This document shows, piece by piece, positions 17,834 through 25,662 of a stretch of DNA of 34,545 nt. Location: NCBI GenBank assembly GCA_026418035.1, contig JAOACC010000105.1, positions 1 through 34,545 on the forward strand, given 5' to 3'. A model generated the notes under the pieces. It made no database searches. It was not told the origin of the DNA and was given only the letters and a program-made list of their open reading frames with translations. Each line of letters opens with the position of its first letter. The stretch's first letter is position 1. Both the position numbers and the translations under genes were made by a program. Source of the stretch: a bacterium. Its GTDB lineage: Bacteria > DUMJ01.

Positions 17834-17868
17834 AAAAGGGTGATAGGAAAAATACCCATCACCCTTTT
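17834..17868 (-). terminator. Terminator-like hairpin between rplY and pth
   Basis: A perfect 11-bp inverted repeat (AAAAGGGTGAT / ATCACCCTTTT) with a 13-nt loop lies in the 52-bp gap between rplY and pth. Read on the minus strand, the stem ends in a short T run (CCCTTTTATTG), as expected for an intrinsic terminator; the plus-strand reading also ends in T's. It begins about 9 bp upstream of the pth ATG. It may therefore attenuate expression of pth-mfd-mazG rather than fully end transcription, or mean that pth has a promoter I cannot see. Confidence 0.65.
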
Positions 17869-17877
17869 TGATTTATA

Positions 17878-18495
17878 TTACTCTTGAGTTTCCTCTTGGA
17901 CCTGTGCTGATTCTGCTGGAGCTTCTTCAGTCTCTGGAGCAACTACTGTTACAATGACCTCTTCTGCTGATGTAACTATTGTAACACCTTCTGGCACTAC
18001 AAGATCTCTTACATGTATACTATCACCAATATTCAGATTACTTATGTCTACTTCTATATGCTGTGGTAGGTTCATTGGTAGGCATCTTATATCGACCTCT
18101 TCTAGAACTACTTCCAGTATTCCTCCTACTTTTGTCCCTACCGCTTCTCCCTTAAGCACAACAGGTATAGTAGCTTCTATCTCTTCTTCAAGGCTTATCC
18201 CGTGCCAATCTACATGAATAACATTTAGTTTTGTTGGATGGAATTGTATATCTTGTAGAATTGCATATTCTTTTTTTGTTTCTCCGTTCTGTATATTTAG
18301 TGTAAATAGTACCCCTCTACCTCCTTCAGTAGAGGCTAATATCTTAAGTAGGTCCTTTTCTGGTACCATAAGGCATACTGGTTCTTCTAGATGCTTACCA
18401 TATAGTATACTAGGGATAAACCCTTCAGCTCTTAATCTTTTTACCTTTTTCCCTTTTACGTCCCTTACAAATGCGTTAAGTTCTATCTGTTCCAT
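17878..18495 (-). CDS. rplY: Large ribosomal subunit protein bL25 (CTC/TL5 form)
   Basis: Binds 5S rRNA in the large subunit; the longer CTC form is stress-related in Bacillus. The N-terminal L25 domain is recognisable (ELNAFVRDVKGKKVKRLRAEGFIPSILYGKHLEEPVCL), followed by the C-terminal CTC beta domain (IPVVLKGEAVGTKVGGILEVVLEEVDIRCLPMNLPQHIEVDISNL) and an acidic tail rich in Glu/Ala. At 205 residues it matches CTC proteins. ATG with GGAGGAGATAAGTAA upstream. Prs lies 14 bp before it in transcription order, as in Bacillus (prs-ctc-pth). Confidence 0.95.
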   Translation of the reverse strand: MEQIELNAFVRDVKGKKVKRLRAEGFIPSILYGKHLEEPVCLMVPEKDLLKILASTEGGRGVLFTLNIQNGETKKEYAILQDIQFHPTKLNVIHVDWHGISLEEEIEATIPVVLKGEAVGTKVGGILEVVLEEVDIRCLPMNLPQHIEVDISNLNIGDSIHVRDLVVPEGVTIVTSAEEVIVTVVAPETEEAPAESAQVQEETQE

Positions 18496-18509
18496 TTACT
18501 TATCTCCTC

Positions 18510-19451
18510 CTATACAAATAGTTCGCTTACCGATCTGTTATTGTGAATTCTATCTATAGCCTCAGCAAATAGTTTTGCTACTGAGAGCACTTCTATTTTA
18601 TCACAAAGTTGTTCTTTATCCAATAATATAGTATTAGTTACTATTACTTTTTTTATATGACTCTTTTTTATATTTTCAATGGCATTTCCAGAAAATACTG
18701 GATGTGTAGCACATGCGTAAACCTCAATGGCTCCTTCCTCTAACAGTGCATCTGCTCCTTTTACAAGAGTTCCTCCTGTATCTATCATATCATCTATTAC
18801 TATACAGGTCTTCCCTTTAACGTCTCCTACTATATACATGACTTCTAATTCATTGGGAGCAGGTCTCCTTTTATCGATAATAGCTATAGGTAGATGTAAT
18901 CTAGAAGCAAATGCCCTAGCTCTTGCTACTCCTCCTACATCTGGGGAGACTACTACTGAGTTATCTAGATTTAGATTATTTTTTATGTATTCTGCTAATA
19001 TTGGGCTAGCCTGTAGAGGGTCCACGGGTATATCGAAGAACCCCTGAATCTGGCCGGCGTGAAGATCCATAGTAATAACTCTATTTGCCCCTGCTACTGT
19101 TATAAGATTTGCTAATAGCTTTGCTGAAATAGGTTCTCTCGGTCTAGTCTTTCTATCCTGTCTGGCATAGGCAAAATAAGGTATAACTGCAGTGATTCTT
19201 CCAGCAGATGCTCTTCTCACTGCATCCATCATAATGAGAAGTTCCATTATATGATGATCTACAGGATTACTTAGAGATTGGACTATATAGACATCACAGC
19301 CTCTTACCGTTTCCTCTATATTTACTCTAGTTTCTCCATTACTAAAGGTGGTTGCGTATCCCTGTCCAAGTGTCATCCCCAGATGGCTTGCTATCTCCTC
19401 AGCGAGAGGTATATTAGAGTTGCCAGCAAAGATCTTTATATTATTATTCAC
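18510..19451 (-). CDS. prs: Ribose-phosphate pyrophosphokinase
   Basis: Makes PRPP from ribose 5-phosphate and ATP, feeding purine, pyrimidine, His and Trp synthesis, and supplying the Apt reaction encoded elsewhere in the window. Family motifs: [59 protein letters not shown], and the PRPP-binding [14 protein letters not shown]. The 313-residue length is standard. The GTG start, with AAGGAGG about 5 nt upstream, overlaps the glmU stop by 8 bp. Confidence 0.97.
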   Translation of the reverse strand: MNNNIKIFAGNSNIPLAEEIASHLGMTLGQGYATTFSNGETRVNIEETVRGCDVYIVQSLSNPVDHHIMELLIMMDAVRRASAGRITAVIPYFAYARQDRKTRPREPISAKLLANLITVAGANRVITMDLHAGQIQGFFDIPVDPLQASPILAEYIKNNLNLDNSVVVSPDVGGVARARAFASRLHLPIAIIDKRRPAPNELEVMYIVGDVKGKTCIVIDDMIDTGGTLVKGADALLEEGAIEVYACATHPVFSGNAIENIKKSHIKKVIVTNTILLDKEQLCDKIEVLSVAKLFAEAIDRIHNNRSVSELFV

Positions 19452-20808
19452 TTTTTCCTCCTTCCTCCTTTGGCTTTCTCTCTATTGGACGAGCAGGAAC
19501 TCCTACTACAGTAGTTCCCGGTTCCACGTCCTTTAATACTACCGCTCCTGCCCCAGTTATAGCTCCTTTTCCTACCCTAATTGGTGCTCTCAGACAGGTA
19601 TGAGAACCAATAAACGCCTCATCCTCTATAGTAGTCTTATGTTTAGTCTTTCCATCATAGTTGCAGGTTATAGTTCCAGCCCCTATATTTACCCTCTCCC
19701 CTATCTCTGCATCGCCTAGATATGCCAGATGCATAGCTTTTGTATAGCTTCCTATTATGCTCTTTTTTACCTCGACAAAATCCCCTATGGCAGAATAACT
19801 CTTTATGTGAGCCTCATCTCTTATGTGTGCAAAGGGTCCTATCTTTACATTAGACTCTATCTTAGAATTTTTTACTACAGAGTAAAATACATCGCAATTG
19901 TCACCTATACTGGCATTTAGTAGATATGTGGATGGACCAATGGTACATTCTTTCCCTATTACAGTATTACCCTTTAAGACGGAAAATGGTTCTATTACTG
20001 TATCTTTTCCTATTTTTACGTCAGGCTCTATATATGTATTCTCAGGAGAGACAATAGTAACTCCTTCATTCATAAGCTCTTCCATCTTCTGCTCTAATAG
20101 TCTTTTTGTCGCTAGGGCTAGATCTGACCTAGAATTTATTCCAAGGGCAAGAGATCCTAGGTCTGTCTGATGAGATATAACCTTCTTTCCCATACTATTC
20201 AGTATCTCAACTAATTGTGTTATATAATATTCTCCCTGGGCATTATTGTTGTCTAGTTTGTCTATCACTAGTTTTAGGTCTTTTACTGAAAAACAGTAAG
20301 CACCAGTATTTACTTCTCTTATTTCCCTTTCCTTAAGGCTTGCATCCTTTGCCTCTACTATTTTTATAACATTTCCGTCTTTATCCTTTACTACCCTTCC
20401 GTAGTGCATTGGGTCATCTAGAACTGTAGAGAGTACAACTGCAGATATGCCATCTTTATAAGAATTTAAGAGCCCTTTAAATACAGTATCTGTAATTAAT
20501 GGGGCATCTCCATTTACTACAAGAACAGTATCAAACCCATCTAGCTCTGGCATAGCCTTTTTTAGGGCATCTCCAGATCCAAGAGGCTTTTCCTGGAATA
20601 CATAGATAACATTATCTTTTCCAATCTCTCTAAAATTTTTCTCCTCCTCAGGCGGAATAACAAGAATAACCTTATCTAGATTTAACTTTGAGATATTTTC
20701 CAATACATACTGAATGATAGGCTTACCTAAGAGCTTGTGAAAAAGCTTAAGAAGAGAAGACTTCATCCTTACCCCTTTACCACCAGCAAGGACTACCCCG
20801 GCAGTCAC
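19444..20808 (-). CDS. glmU: Bifunctional GlmU: glucosamine-1-phosphate acetyltransferase / UDP-GlcNAc pyrophosphorylase
   Basis: Makes UDP-GlcNAc, the entry metabolite for peptidoglycan. The N-terminal uridylyltransferase half has [37 protein letters not shown] and EVNTGAYCF. The C-terminal left-handed beta-helix acetyltransferase has hexapeptide repeats and [46 protein letters not shown]. At 454 residues it is typical. GTG start with AAGGAGG 8 nt upstream, about 30 bp behind the tRNA-Gln gene. The coding sequence shows no defect. Confidence 0.97.
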   Translation of the reverse strand: MTAGVVLAGGKGVRMKSSLLKLFHKLLGKPIIQYVLENISKLNLDKVILVIPPEEEKNFREIGKDNVIYVFQEKPLGSGDALKKAMPELDGFDTVLVVNGDAPLITDTVFKGLLNSYKDGISAVVLSTVLDDPMHYGRVVKDKDGNVIKIVEAKDASLKEREIREVNTGAYCFSVKDLKLVIDKLDNNNAQGEYYITQLVEILNSMGKKVISHQTDLGSLALGINSRSDLALATKRLLEQKMEELMNEGVTIVSPENTYIEPDVKIGKDTVIEPFSVLKGNTVIGKECTIGPSTYLLNASIGDNCDVFYSVVKNSKIESNVKIGPFAHIRDEAHIKSYSAIGDFVEVKKSIIGSYTKAMHLAYLGDAEIGERVNIGAGTITCNYDGKTKHKTTIEDEAFIGSHTCLRAPIRVGKGAITGAGAVVLKDVEPGTTVVGVPARPIERKPKEEGGKSE

Positions 20809-20839
20809 TTTAAAAACCTCCTTATAAAAGATATAATAT

Positions 20840-20914
20840 TGGCTGGGGCGGTAGGATTCGAACCTACGAATCTGGGATCCAAAGTCCCATGCCTTACCGC
20901 TTGGCCACGCCCCA
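20840..20914 (-). tRNA. tRNA-Gln (anticodon TTG)
   Basis: On the minus strand the sequence folds as a cloverleaf: acceptor TGGGGCG pairs with CGCCCCA, the D-arm contains GGCCAAGCGGTAAGGC, the anticodon loop reads ACTTTGGAT (anticodon TTG), and the T-arm is GTAGGTTCGAATCCTAC. The discriminator base G and a genome-encoded CCA follow (20842-20840). The U1-A72 first pair is usual for bacterial tRNA-Gln. It lies between spoVG and glmU, 8 bp from the spoVG stop, so it is probably co-transcribed with the mRNA and cut out by RNase P and 3' processing. Confidence 0.97.
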
Positions 20915-20922
20915 ATTATTTT

Positions 20923-21180
20923 CTATTGAGCCTTGTTGAAGGCCTCTAGAACGGCGTTCTGGATACTCTCTCTCATCTGATTATTAATTGGATGAGCTAC
21001 ATCCTTAAACTCTCCATTCCCCACATCCCTTCTTGGCATAGCAACAAAGTATCCATTCTTTCCGTCTATAACCTTTAATCCATGGACTACAAATGCATTA
21101 TCAAACGTTATAGACGCAAACGCCTTTACTTTTCCCTCTTGGGAAGTCACTTTCCTAATCCTTACATCTGTAATCTTCAT
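20923..21180 (-). CDS. spoVG: SpoVG family regulatory protein
   Basis: An 85-residue protein of the SpoVG family: MKITDVRIRKVTSQEGKVKAFASITFDNAFVVHGLKVIDG, then the diagnostic FVAMPRRDVGNGEFKDVAHPI. SpoVG was named from sporulation in Bacillus but is found widely, including in non-spore-formers, and binds nucleic acids to regulate division, virulence or metabolism. ATG with AGAGGTGG about 7 nt upstream, and a strong promoter before it. It heads the transcription unit running through tRNA-Gln, glmU, prs and rplY. Confidence 0.96.
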   Translation of the reverse strand: MKITDVRIRKVTSQEGKVKAFASITFDNAFVVHGLKVIDGKNGYFVAMPRRDVGNGEFKDVAHPINNQMRESIQNAVLEAFNKAQ

Positions 21181-21213
21181 TAATCTACCACCTCTTCATT
21201 AAATCTAGGAGAT

Positions 21214-21242
21214 ATTATAACAGAAAATATGATATATGTAAA
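21214..21242 (-). promoter_or_regulatory. Sigma-70 type promoter of spoVG
   Basis: On the minus strand, TTTACA (21242-21237) and a perfect TATAAT (21219-21214) are separated by exactly 17 bp. Transcription would start near 21207, giving a leader of about 27 nt that includes the spoVG Shine-Dalgarno AGAGGTGG. This is among the best-looking promoters in the window and probably drives spoVG, tRNA-Gln, glmU, prs and rplY. Confidence 0.75.
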
Positions 21243-21275
21243 TTGCCGATTTTATACCAGCAAAAACTAAGCCTA

Positions 21276-21539
21276 TTATCTATTTTCGATGAAGTCTATC
21301 GAGGTAAGGCCCAAATAATCTGCTATTATCTTAAGATGCTTATCATGGTGAAGGAGAAGACAGTCGTAACTTTCTGCAATAGATGCAATAATGATATCGA
21401 TAGTAGGCACAGTTATACCCTTTCTTCTAAGTTCATATCCAGTATTATAGGCAATTTGCCAACTCTTATCATTCATTGACAAGTTCTCAAGTGATTCGAG
21501 TCTTAACTGAATAGCCTTGTATTCATCCCTGTCAAGGCA
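21276..21539 (-). pseudogene. VapC-type PIN-domain toxin remnant (N-terminus missing)
   Basis: The listed ORF starts at a TTG (21482), but the frame is open back to 21542 and reads CLDRDEYKAIQLRLESLENLS and then the C-terminal half of a VapC PIN domain: AYNTGYELRRKGITVPTIDIIIASIAESYDCLLLHHDKHLKIIAD. The later acidic residues of the PIN active site are there (TIDIIIA and HHDKH). Two stop codons just upstream cut off the N-terminal half with the first catalytic Asp, no start codon fits, and no VapB antitoxin gene is seen. I read it as a decayed toxin gene about half of normal length. Confidence 0.65.
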
Positions 21540-21603
21540 TCCTTATTAGATGCAACAATAAAGAGTAACTTAGAATTACCATGAGATAAAAATAATTCTA
21601 TAG

Positions 21604-21631
21604 TTTAATGTTATAATTTTAATGTTATAAT
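21604..21631 (+). repeat. Perfect tandem repeat 2 x TTTAATGTTATAAT at the FIST-GGDEF start
   Basis: The 14-base unit TTTAATGTTATAAT occurs twice with no gap. Each copy ends in a perfect TATAAT -10 box. The second box (21626-21631) ends 7 bases before the ATG at 21639, which places the transcript start at or next to the start codon. No Shine-Dalgarno sequence is present. The repeat may be doubled -10 elements or an operator overlapping the promoter; no good -35 box is visible for either copy. Confidence 0.6.
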
Positions 21632-21638
21632 TATTTTA

Positions 21639-23693
21639 ATGAAAGTTGGTTTTGGGTTTAGTGCTTTGGATGACTCATATAGTGCAGGATTACAGGCATT
21701 TAAAGATGCTGTTTCTATGTCTGGAGATCCGTCTTTAATTGTTCTTTTTAGCACATTTAATTATAATCCATACGAGGTCTTTAGAAGCATAAAGGAAAAT
21801 ATTAAGGATTCAAAACTGATAGGTGGTACAAATAGATATATTATTGTTTATGACGAATTAGTATCAAAGGGTATTAGTATACTTACACTTAGCGGTAAAG
21901 ATATAAAAGTGAAGACCTTTGCTCAAGAAAAATCTTCTAAGAGTGATGTTGAGATAGGAGAGAGAACTGGCAAATTTTTTCTGGAAAATAATTTTGATAG
22001 CGGAGTAGTTATAACGTTTTTTGCCCATGGGCTTATAGATGTCTCTAAGATGCTTTCTGGTCTATACAATACTATGGGCCCAGGGTTTAAATATATAGGT
22101 GGAGGATGCGACCCTAATCCTGAATCTTCCTCTATCTATACATTTACGGAGCGGGGAGTTAATACCGGTCCCTTAGTATCAGCAGTTGTTGGTGGTATAG
22201 AATTTTCTACTGCTGTTGGACATGGGTTTGATAGTATTAAAGATCCACTGGTAATAAATAAGACCTTTAGAAATAAGATATTAGAGATTGATGGTATTCC
22301 TGCCATTGATGCCTATATAAGAAGATTTAATGTTATACCAAATAAAGACCTTCTTATTCAGATAATTCTTCATCCATTAGGTTTTCCAAATCTCTCTGGA
22401 GATTATTTAATAAGAGACCCTATAGGTATAGATAAGAAGAGTATCTTATTTCCAGTAGAGATTCCAGAAGGAGCTGTAGGCTATGTGATGGAGGGGAGAA
22501 TAGATAAACTTGTTGAGAATACTAGCCTTATAACAGCTAAAGCGCTGAATAGTATAACTGATCCTGGCTTTGTTTTAGTCTTTGACTGTATTTCCAGAGA
22601 ATCTCTTATGGGGGATAAATTTTTGTTGGAATTAAAAGCCATTAGAGATACTATAAGGCTTGATATACCTATCACTGGTATGCTTAGCGTTGGAGAGATT
22701 GGTTGTTATAGTGATTCCCCCATATATCACAATAAGACCACAGTTATAGCAGTTGGAGGAAGAAAAAGAGATTATGAAAAGGAGTTTATATTAGAAAAAA
22801 CGGACGTTGATATCTTGAGTGCTGAGCTATCTATGCTCCATGAGATAGCTTCTCTATCCTCTTTAGTTTCAGAAAAAGACCTCATAAATGGTTCTATAGA
22901 AAAATCTGTAAGGCTCTTTGGTGTTAGGCGTTCTGCCTTTATAAAAAAGGGGAAGAGAGGTTATAAATTGTTATCTTCATGGGGGTTTAGAGACGTCAGG
23001 GAAGTTTTAGAAAGTATCGATGAAGATGCCCCTAATAAAGCAGTTTTTCCATTGGGTAAAGGTGAGAAGTATGGTGTTTTATACCTAGAGATGAGTAGAA
23101 TGATTGATGAGCGAGAAAGACGTATCTTTAGGATATTTGCCAAAAGGCTAGAAGAGATATTTGATACAATAGAGACTTATAAAAAGAGGAAAAAGATAGA
23201 GAGGTCTCTTAGAGAATTAGCTCTTACTGATGATTTGACTAAGCTCTATAATAGGAGAGGTTTTTTATTACTAGGGGAACAGTATCTAAAGCTTAGTGAG
23301 AGATTAAAGCGAAAGGCTATTTTAATATTCATGGATGTAGATAATCTAAAATGGATCAATGATAACCTAGGACATAATGAGGGTGACAAGGCTCTTATAG
23401 AGATTGCCTCAATCCTTAGAAAGACTTCTAGAAAGTCTGATATACTAGCTCGTATAGGTGGCGATGAGTTTGTCCTTTTGGGATTAGAGACAGGGAATAA
23501 TAATTATAATGCTTTATTAGAAAGGATAAAAGAGAAGATTAAGTCTAGAAATAAAAGAGGACATTTACTGTATAGTTTTTCAATAAGTATGGGGGTAGCG
23601 GTGTATGATCCGGATAATCCTTCATCCTTAAAATCCCTACTAGAAGAAGCGGACAGAAAGATGTACGAGGAAAAGAGAAAAAAGAAGGAATAG
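21639..23693 (+). CDS. FIST-domain diguanylate cyclase (FIST-N, FIST-C, GGDEF)
   Basis: A soluble sensor that probably makes cyclic-di-GMP in response to a small ligand. Residues about 1-230 are the FIST domain (VGFGFSALDDSYSAGLQAFKDAV, then KLIGGTN), 230-380 FIST-C, 390-510 a less clear, perhaps GAF-like, region with some coiled coil, and 515-684 GGDEF (LALTDDLTKLYNRRGFLLL, FMDVDNLKWINDNLGHNEGDKAL). The catalytic GGDEF is intact at about 607-611, and RKSD five residues before it matches the RxxD product-inhibition site. There is no signal peptide or membrane helix, so the ligand is sensed in the cytoplasm. FIST domains are thought to bind amino acids or similar small molecules. It has its own AT-rich promoter. 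Confidence 0.92.
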   Translation: MKVGFGFSALDDSYSAGLQAFKDAVSMSGDPSLIVLFSTFNYNPYEVFRSIKENIKDSKLIGGTNRYIIVYDELVSKGISILTLSGKDIKVKTFAQEKSSKSDVEIGERTGKFFLENNFDSGVVITFFAHGLIDVSKMLSGLYNTMGPGFKYIGGGCDPNPESSSIYTFTERGVNTGPLVSAVVGGIEFSTAVGHGFDSIKDPLVINKTFRNKILEIDGIPAIDAYIRRFNVIPNKDLLIQIILHPLGFPNLSGDYLIRDPIGIDKKSILFPVEIPEGAVGYVMEGRIDKLVENTSLITAKALNSITDPGFVLVFDCISRESLMGDKFLLELKAIRDTIRLDIPITGMLSVGEIGCYSDSPIYHNKTTVIAVGGRKRDYEKEFILEKTDVDILSAELSMLHEIASLSSLVSEKDLINGSIEKSVRLFGVRRSAFIKKGKRGYKLLSSWGFRDVREVLESIDEDAPNKAVFPLGKGEKYGVLYLEMSRMIDERERRIFRIFAKRLEEIFDTIETYKKRKKIERSLRELALTDDLTKLYNRRGFLLLGEQYLKLSERLKRKAILIFMDVDNLKWINDNLGHNEGDKALIEIASILRKTSRKSDILARIGGDEFVLLGLETGNNNYNALLERIKEKIKSRNKRGHLLYSFSISMGVAVYDPDNPSSLKSLLEEADRKMYEEKRKKKE

Positions 23694-23701
23694 CTTAGGT
23701 T

Positions 23702-24475
23702 TTATTTTTCAGCTATTATAAGTTGGATTTTGCGTTCAATTATCTTAGTCCTAAAGTCTTCTGGAATACTAGAATCAGTTATTATGGTACTAAAGGCTTC
23801 AATAGGAGCTATAGTTATAAAGGCAGTTTTACCAAATTTACTTGAGTCTAGAAGAAGAATACTTTCAGATGCAGACTCTATTAATGCCTGTTTACTTTCT
23901 ACCTCTAACATATTAGATGCGGTAAGCCCATTCTCAAATGTAAGTCCTTCTCCGGAAATAAAAGCCTTAACACAATGGAATTCTTTTAGGGCAAGAGATG
24001 TTAATTTACCTACCACAGAAAGTGAGACCTCTCTTACCATCCCTCCACATAAGATTACTTGAATTCCATGTTCGCCTACCAACTCTAAGGCAGCTTTAAT
24101 TCCAGTAGTTACAACTATAAGGTTAGAAAACTGTTTTCGCTTCAAGCTGCGTATGAAGTGTAATGCGGTGGTACTTGCATCTACCGCTATAGCAGTTCCA
24201 TCTTCTACTAGGTCAACTGCTTTACTTCCTATTAGAAACTTTTTCTCTTTATTGCGTTGTTCTCTTAAAGAGAAGGTAAGTTCGGCTGTCGTACTTTTAC
24301 TAAGTATAGCTCCGCCCTTTACTCTTCTTAATATACCCTCTCTTTCAAGCCTGACTAAATCTCGATGAATCGTCATATGAGATACAGGAAAGAGCTCTTC
24401 TAATTCTTTTATAGAAATACTTCCTTTGCGAGTAATCAAGTCTATGATAGTGGCTAATCGCTGAGCGGTATTCAA
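23702..24475 (-). CDS. DeoR-family transcriptional regulator
   Basis: Sugar-phosphate-responsive repressor type. The N-terminal winged helix-turn-helix is clear (GSISIKELEELFPVSHMTIHRDLVRLEREGILRRVKGGAIL, about residues 14-55), followed by the DeoRC effector domain with GTAIAVDASTTALHFIRSL and the ILCGGMVREVSLSVVG segment. The ORF track starts at GTG 24484, but the TTG at 24475 is better because GGAGG lies 9 nt before it. The gene is downstream of the RLP-dehydrogenase cluster on the same strand and probably regulates it. It converges with the FIST-GGDEF gene, with 8 bp between their ends. Confidence 0.9.
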   Translation of the reverse strand: MNTAQRLATIIDLITRKGSISIKELEELFPVSHMTIHRDLVRLEREGILRRVKGGAILSKSTTAELTFSLREQRNKEKKFLIGSKAVDLVEDGTAIAVDASTTALHFIRSLKRKQFSNLIVVTTGIKAALELVGEHGIQVILCGGMVREVSLSVVGKLTSLALKEFHCVKAFISGEGLTFENGLTASNMLEVESKQALIESASESILLLDSSKFGKTAFITIAPIEAFSTIITDSSIPEDFRTKIIERKIQLIIAEK

Positions 24476-24496
24476 AATTCTCACCCTCCATTAAAT

Positions 24497-24526
24497 ATTA
24501 TATATAAACTTTTCTATCCTAGGCAA
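24497..24526 (-). promoter_or_regulatory. Possible promoter of the deoR-type regulator
   Basis: On the minus strand TTGCCT (24526-24521) and a perfect TATAAT (24502-24497) are 18 bp apart, in the 71-bp gap between the URO-D gene and the regulator. The start site would be near 24490, about 15 nt before the TTG start. It would allow the regulator to be made independently of the upstream operon. The -35 match is only partial. Confidence 0.5.
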
Positions 24527-24546
24527 AATTATAAGATATCAATAAG

Positions 24547-25662
24547 TTACCCAAACTCTATAAGCTTTGTCTTTAATTCCATATAGTAAAGAAAATTTTC
24601 ATAAGGAATATCAGGAGGGAAACAATGATCTAAGTGTGGAATGTATCCTCCACTTTCTAAAAGTGGTGGTATCTTGCTATAAACCTCTTCTTCTATCTCT
24701 TTTTTGCCTTTAGTAAGAGCTCTCTTATCTATACCACCACATAAAACTAGATCTTTACCATATATTTTCCTGAGTTCTATAGGATCCATTCCAGATGCCT
24801 GTTCTAGTGGCCAATGGCAGTTAATACCAACTTCTAGCATCAGAGGTATGAGTACTCTAGTGTCCCCATCGCTATCAAGCCAGAAATATTTTATCCCAAA
24901 TTTACTAAAGTGGTCTATAATCTTTCTATAACAGGGAGCCAAAAATTTTCTAAAGAGCTGAGGAGAAATTAATGGTCCGCCTTTTCCCGCAAAATCTTCG
25001 AAGAAGTTAAAATAGTCAATTTGTGTCTCTCTTAGAGCCCTATTGCTTACTTCAATAATGAAATCAGTAATAAATTCTAACATTTCCTCAACTAGCCTAG
25101 GGTCATCATAGAAGAGATAGGAGATATTTTCTGTCCCTACCCAGGACCTTAGTTGGCTATAAAGTCCGATTGAACCATTGGTAAAAAGACATAGTGGATA
25201 ATCTCTATTCTTCCACAGCTTTACAAGTTCATCCCACCATAAGGGATATCTTATAGGTGAAGCTGGATCATATCTTTTCTTGATCTCTTCGAAGCTCCCT
25301 TTATCCTTGACGGGAAAGTCTATATACTGGTCCATAGAGGGTCTTGTCCCTCTTACTGTTCCTATCTTTAAAGCCTTTGTAACAATGCCATTTGAATGTC
25401 TATAGACTATATAACGTTCATTTTCTTCTATAACTTCTTCTTCAAAAGCAGGAATCATCCACACATTTATAGGTATAAAGGCTCGTTTGTCTATATGGAA
25501 ATAAGGTTCCCCTTCAAACCAATTCCAATAACACACATCTCTAGGAAGTCCTTCTTCGTACCATCTTTCTATCGTCTGTCCCCAAACTCCTAATTCGTAG
25601 TTTGGAATCCTATCCACAGATTTAAACTCCATAATGTTTAAAAATCTTTCTCTATTGTTCAT
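24547..25662 (-). CDS. Uroporphyrinogen decarboxylase (URO-D) family protein, second copy
   Basis: A 371-residue TIM-barrel protein in the URO-D/cobamide methyltransferase superfamily. Family features: the N-terminus MNNRERFLNIMEFKSVDRIPNYE, the central EDFAGKGGPLISPQLFRKFLAPCYRKII, FWLDSDGDTRVLIPLMLEVGINCHWPLEQASGMDPIELRK, VLCGGIDKRAL and the terminal GYIPHLDHCFPPDIPYENF. It is only distantly like the copy at 8732-9760. Members of this branch lie in sugar and carboxylic-acid gene clusters without a proven reaction. The ATG overlaps the ADP-ribosylglycohydrolase 3' end by 11 bp, so the two are translationally coupled. Confidence 0.8.
   Translation of the reverse strand: MNNRERFLNIMEFKSVDRIPNYELGVWGQTIERWYEEGLPRDVCYWNWFEGEPYFHIDKRAFIPINVWMIPAFEEEVIEENERYIVYRHSNGIVTKALKIGTVRGTRPSMDQYIDFPVKDKGSFEEIKKRYDPASPIRYPLWWDELVKLWKNRDYPLCLFTNGSIGLYSQLRSWVGTENISYLFYDDPRLVEEMLEFITDFIIEVSNRALRETQIDYFNFFEDFAGKGGPLISPQLFRKFLAPCYRKIIDHFSKFGIKYFWLDSDGDTRVLIPLMLEVGINCHWPLEQASGMDPIELRKIYGKDLVLCGGIDKRALTKGKKEIEEEVYSKIPPLLESGGYIPHLDHCFPPDIPYENFLYYMELKTKLIEFG

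Larger units (their letters stand above)
21181..21638. other. Intergenic region between spoVG and the FIST-GGDEF gene
   Basis: This 458-bp stretch has no complete gene. It holds the spoVG promoter and leader (21181-21242), a 3' remnant of a VapC-type gene on the minus strand (21276-21539), and an AT-rich stretch with a perfect tandem repeat just before the FIST-GGDEF ATG. Other ORFs in the track here (such as 21243-21479 plus) are shadows of the VapC remnant. I see no riboswitch-like structure. Confidence 0.6.
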
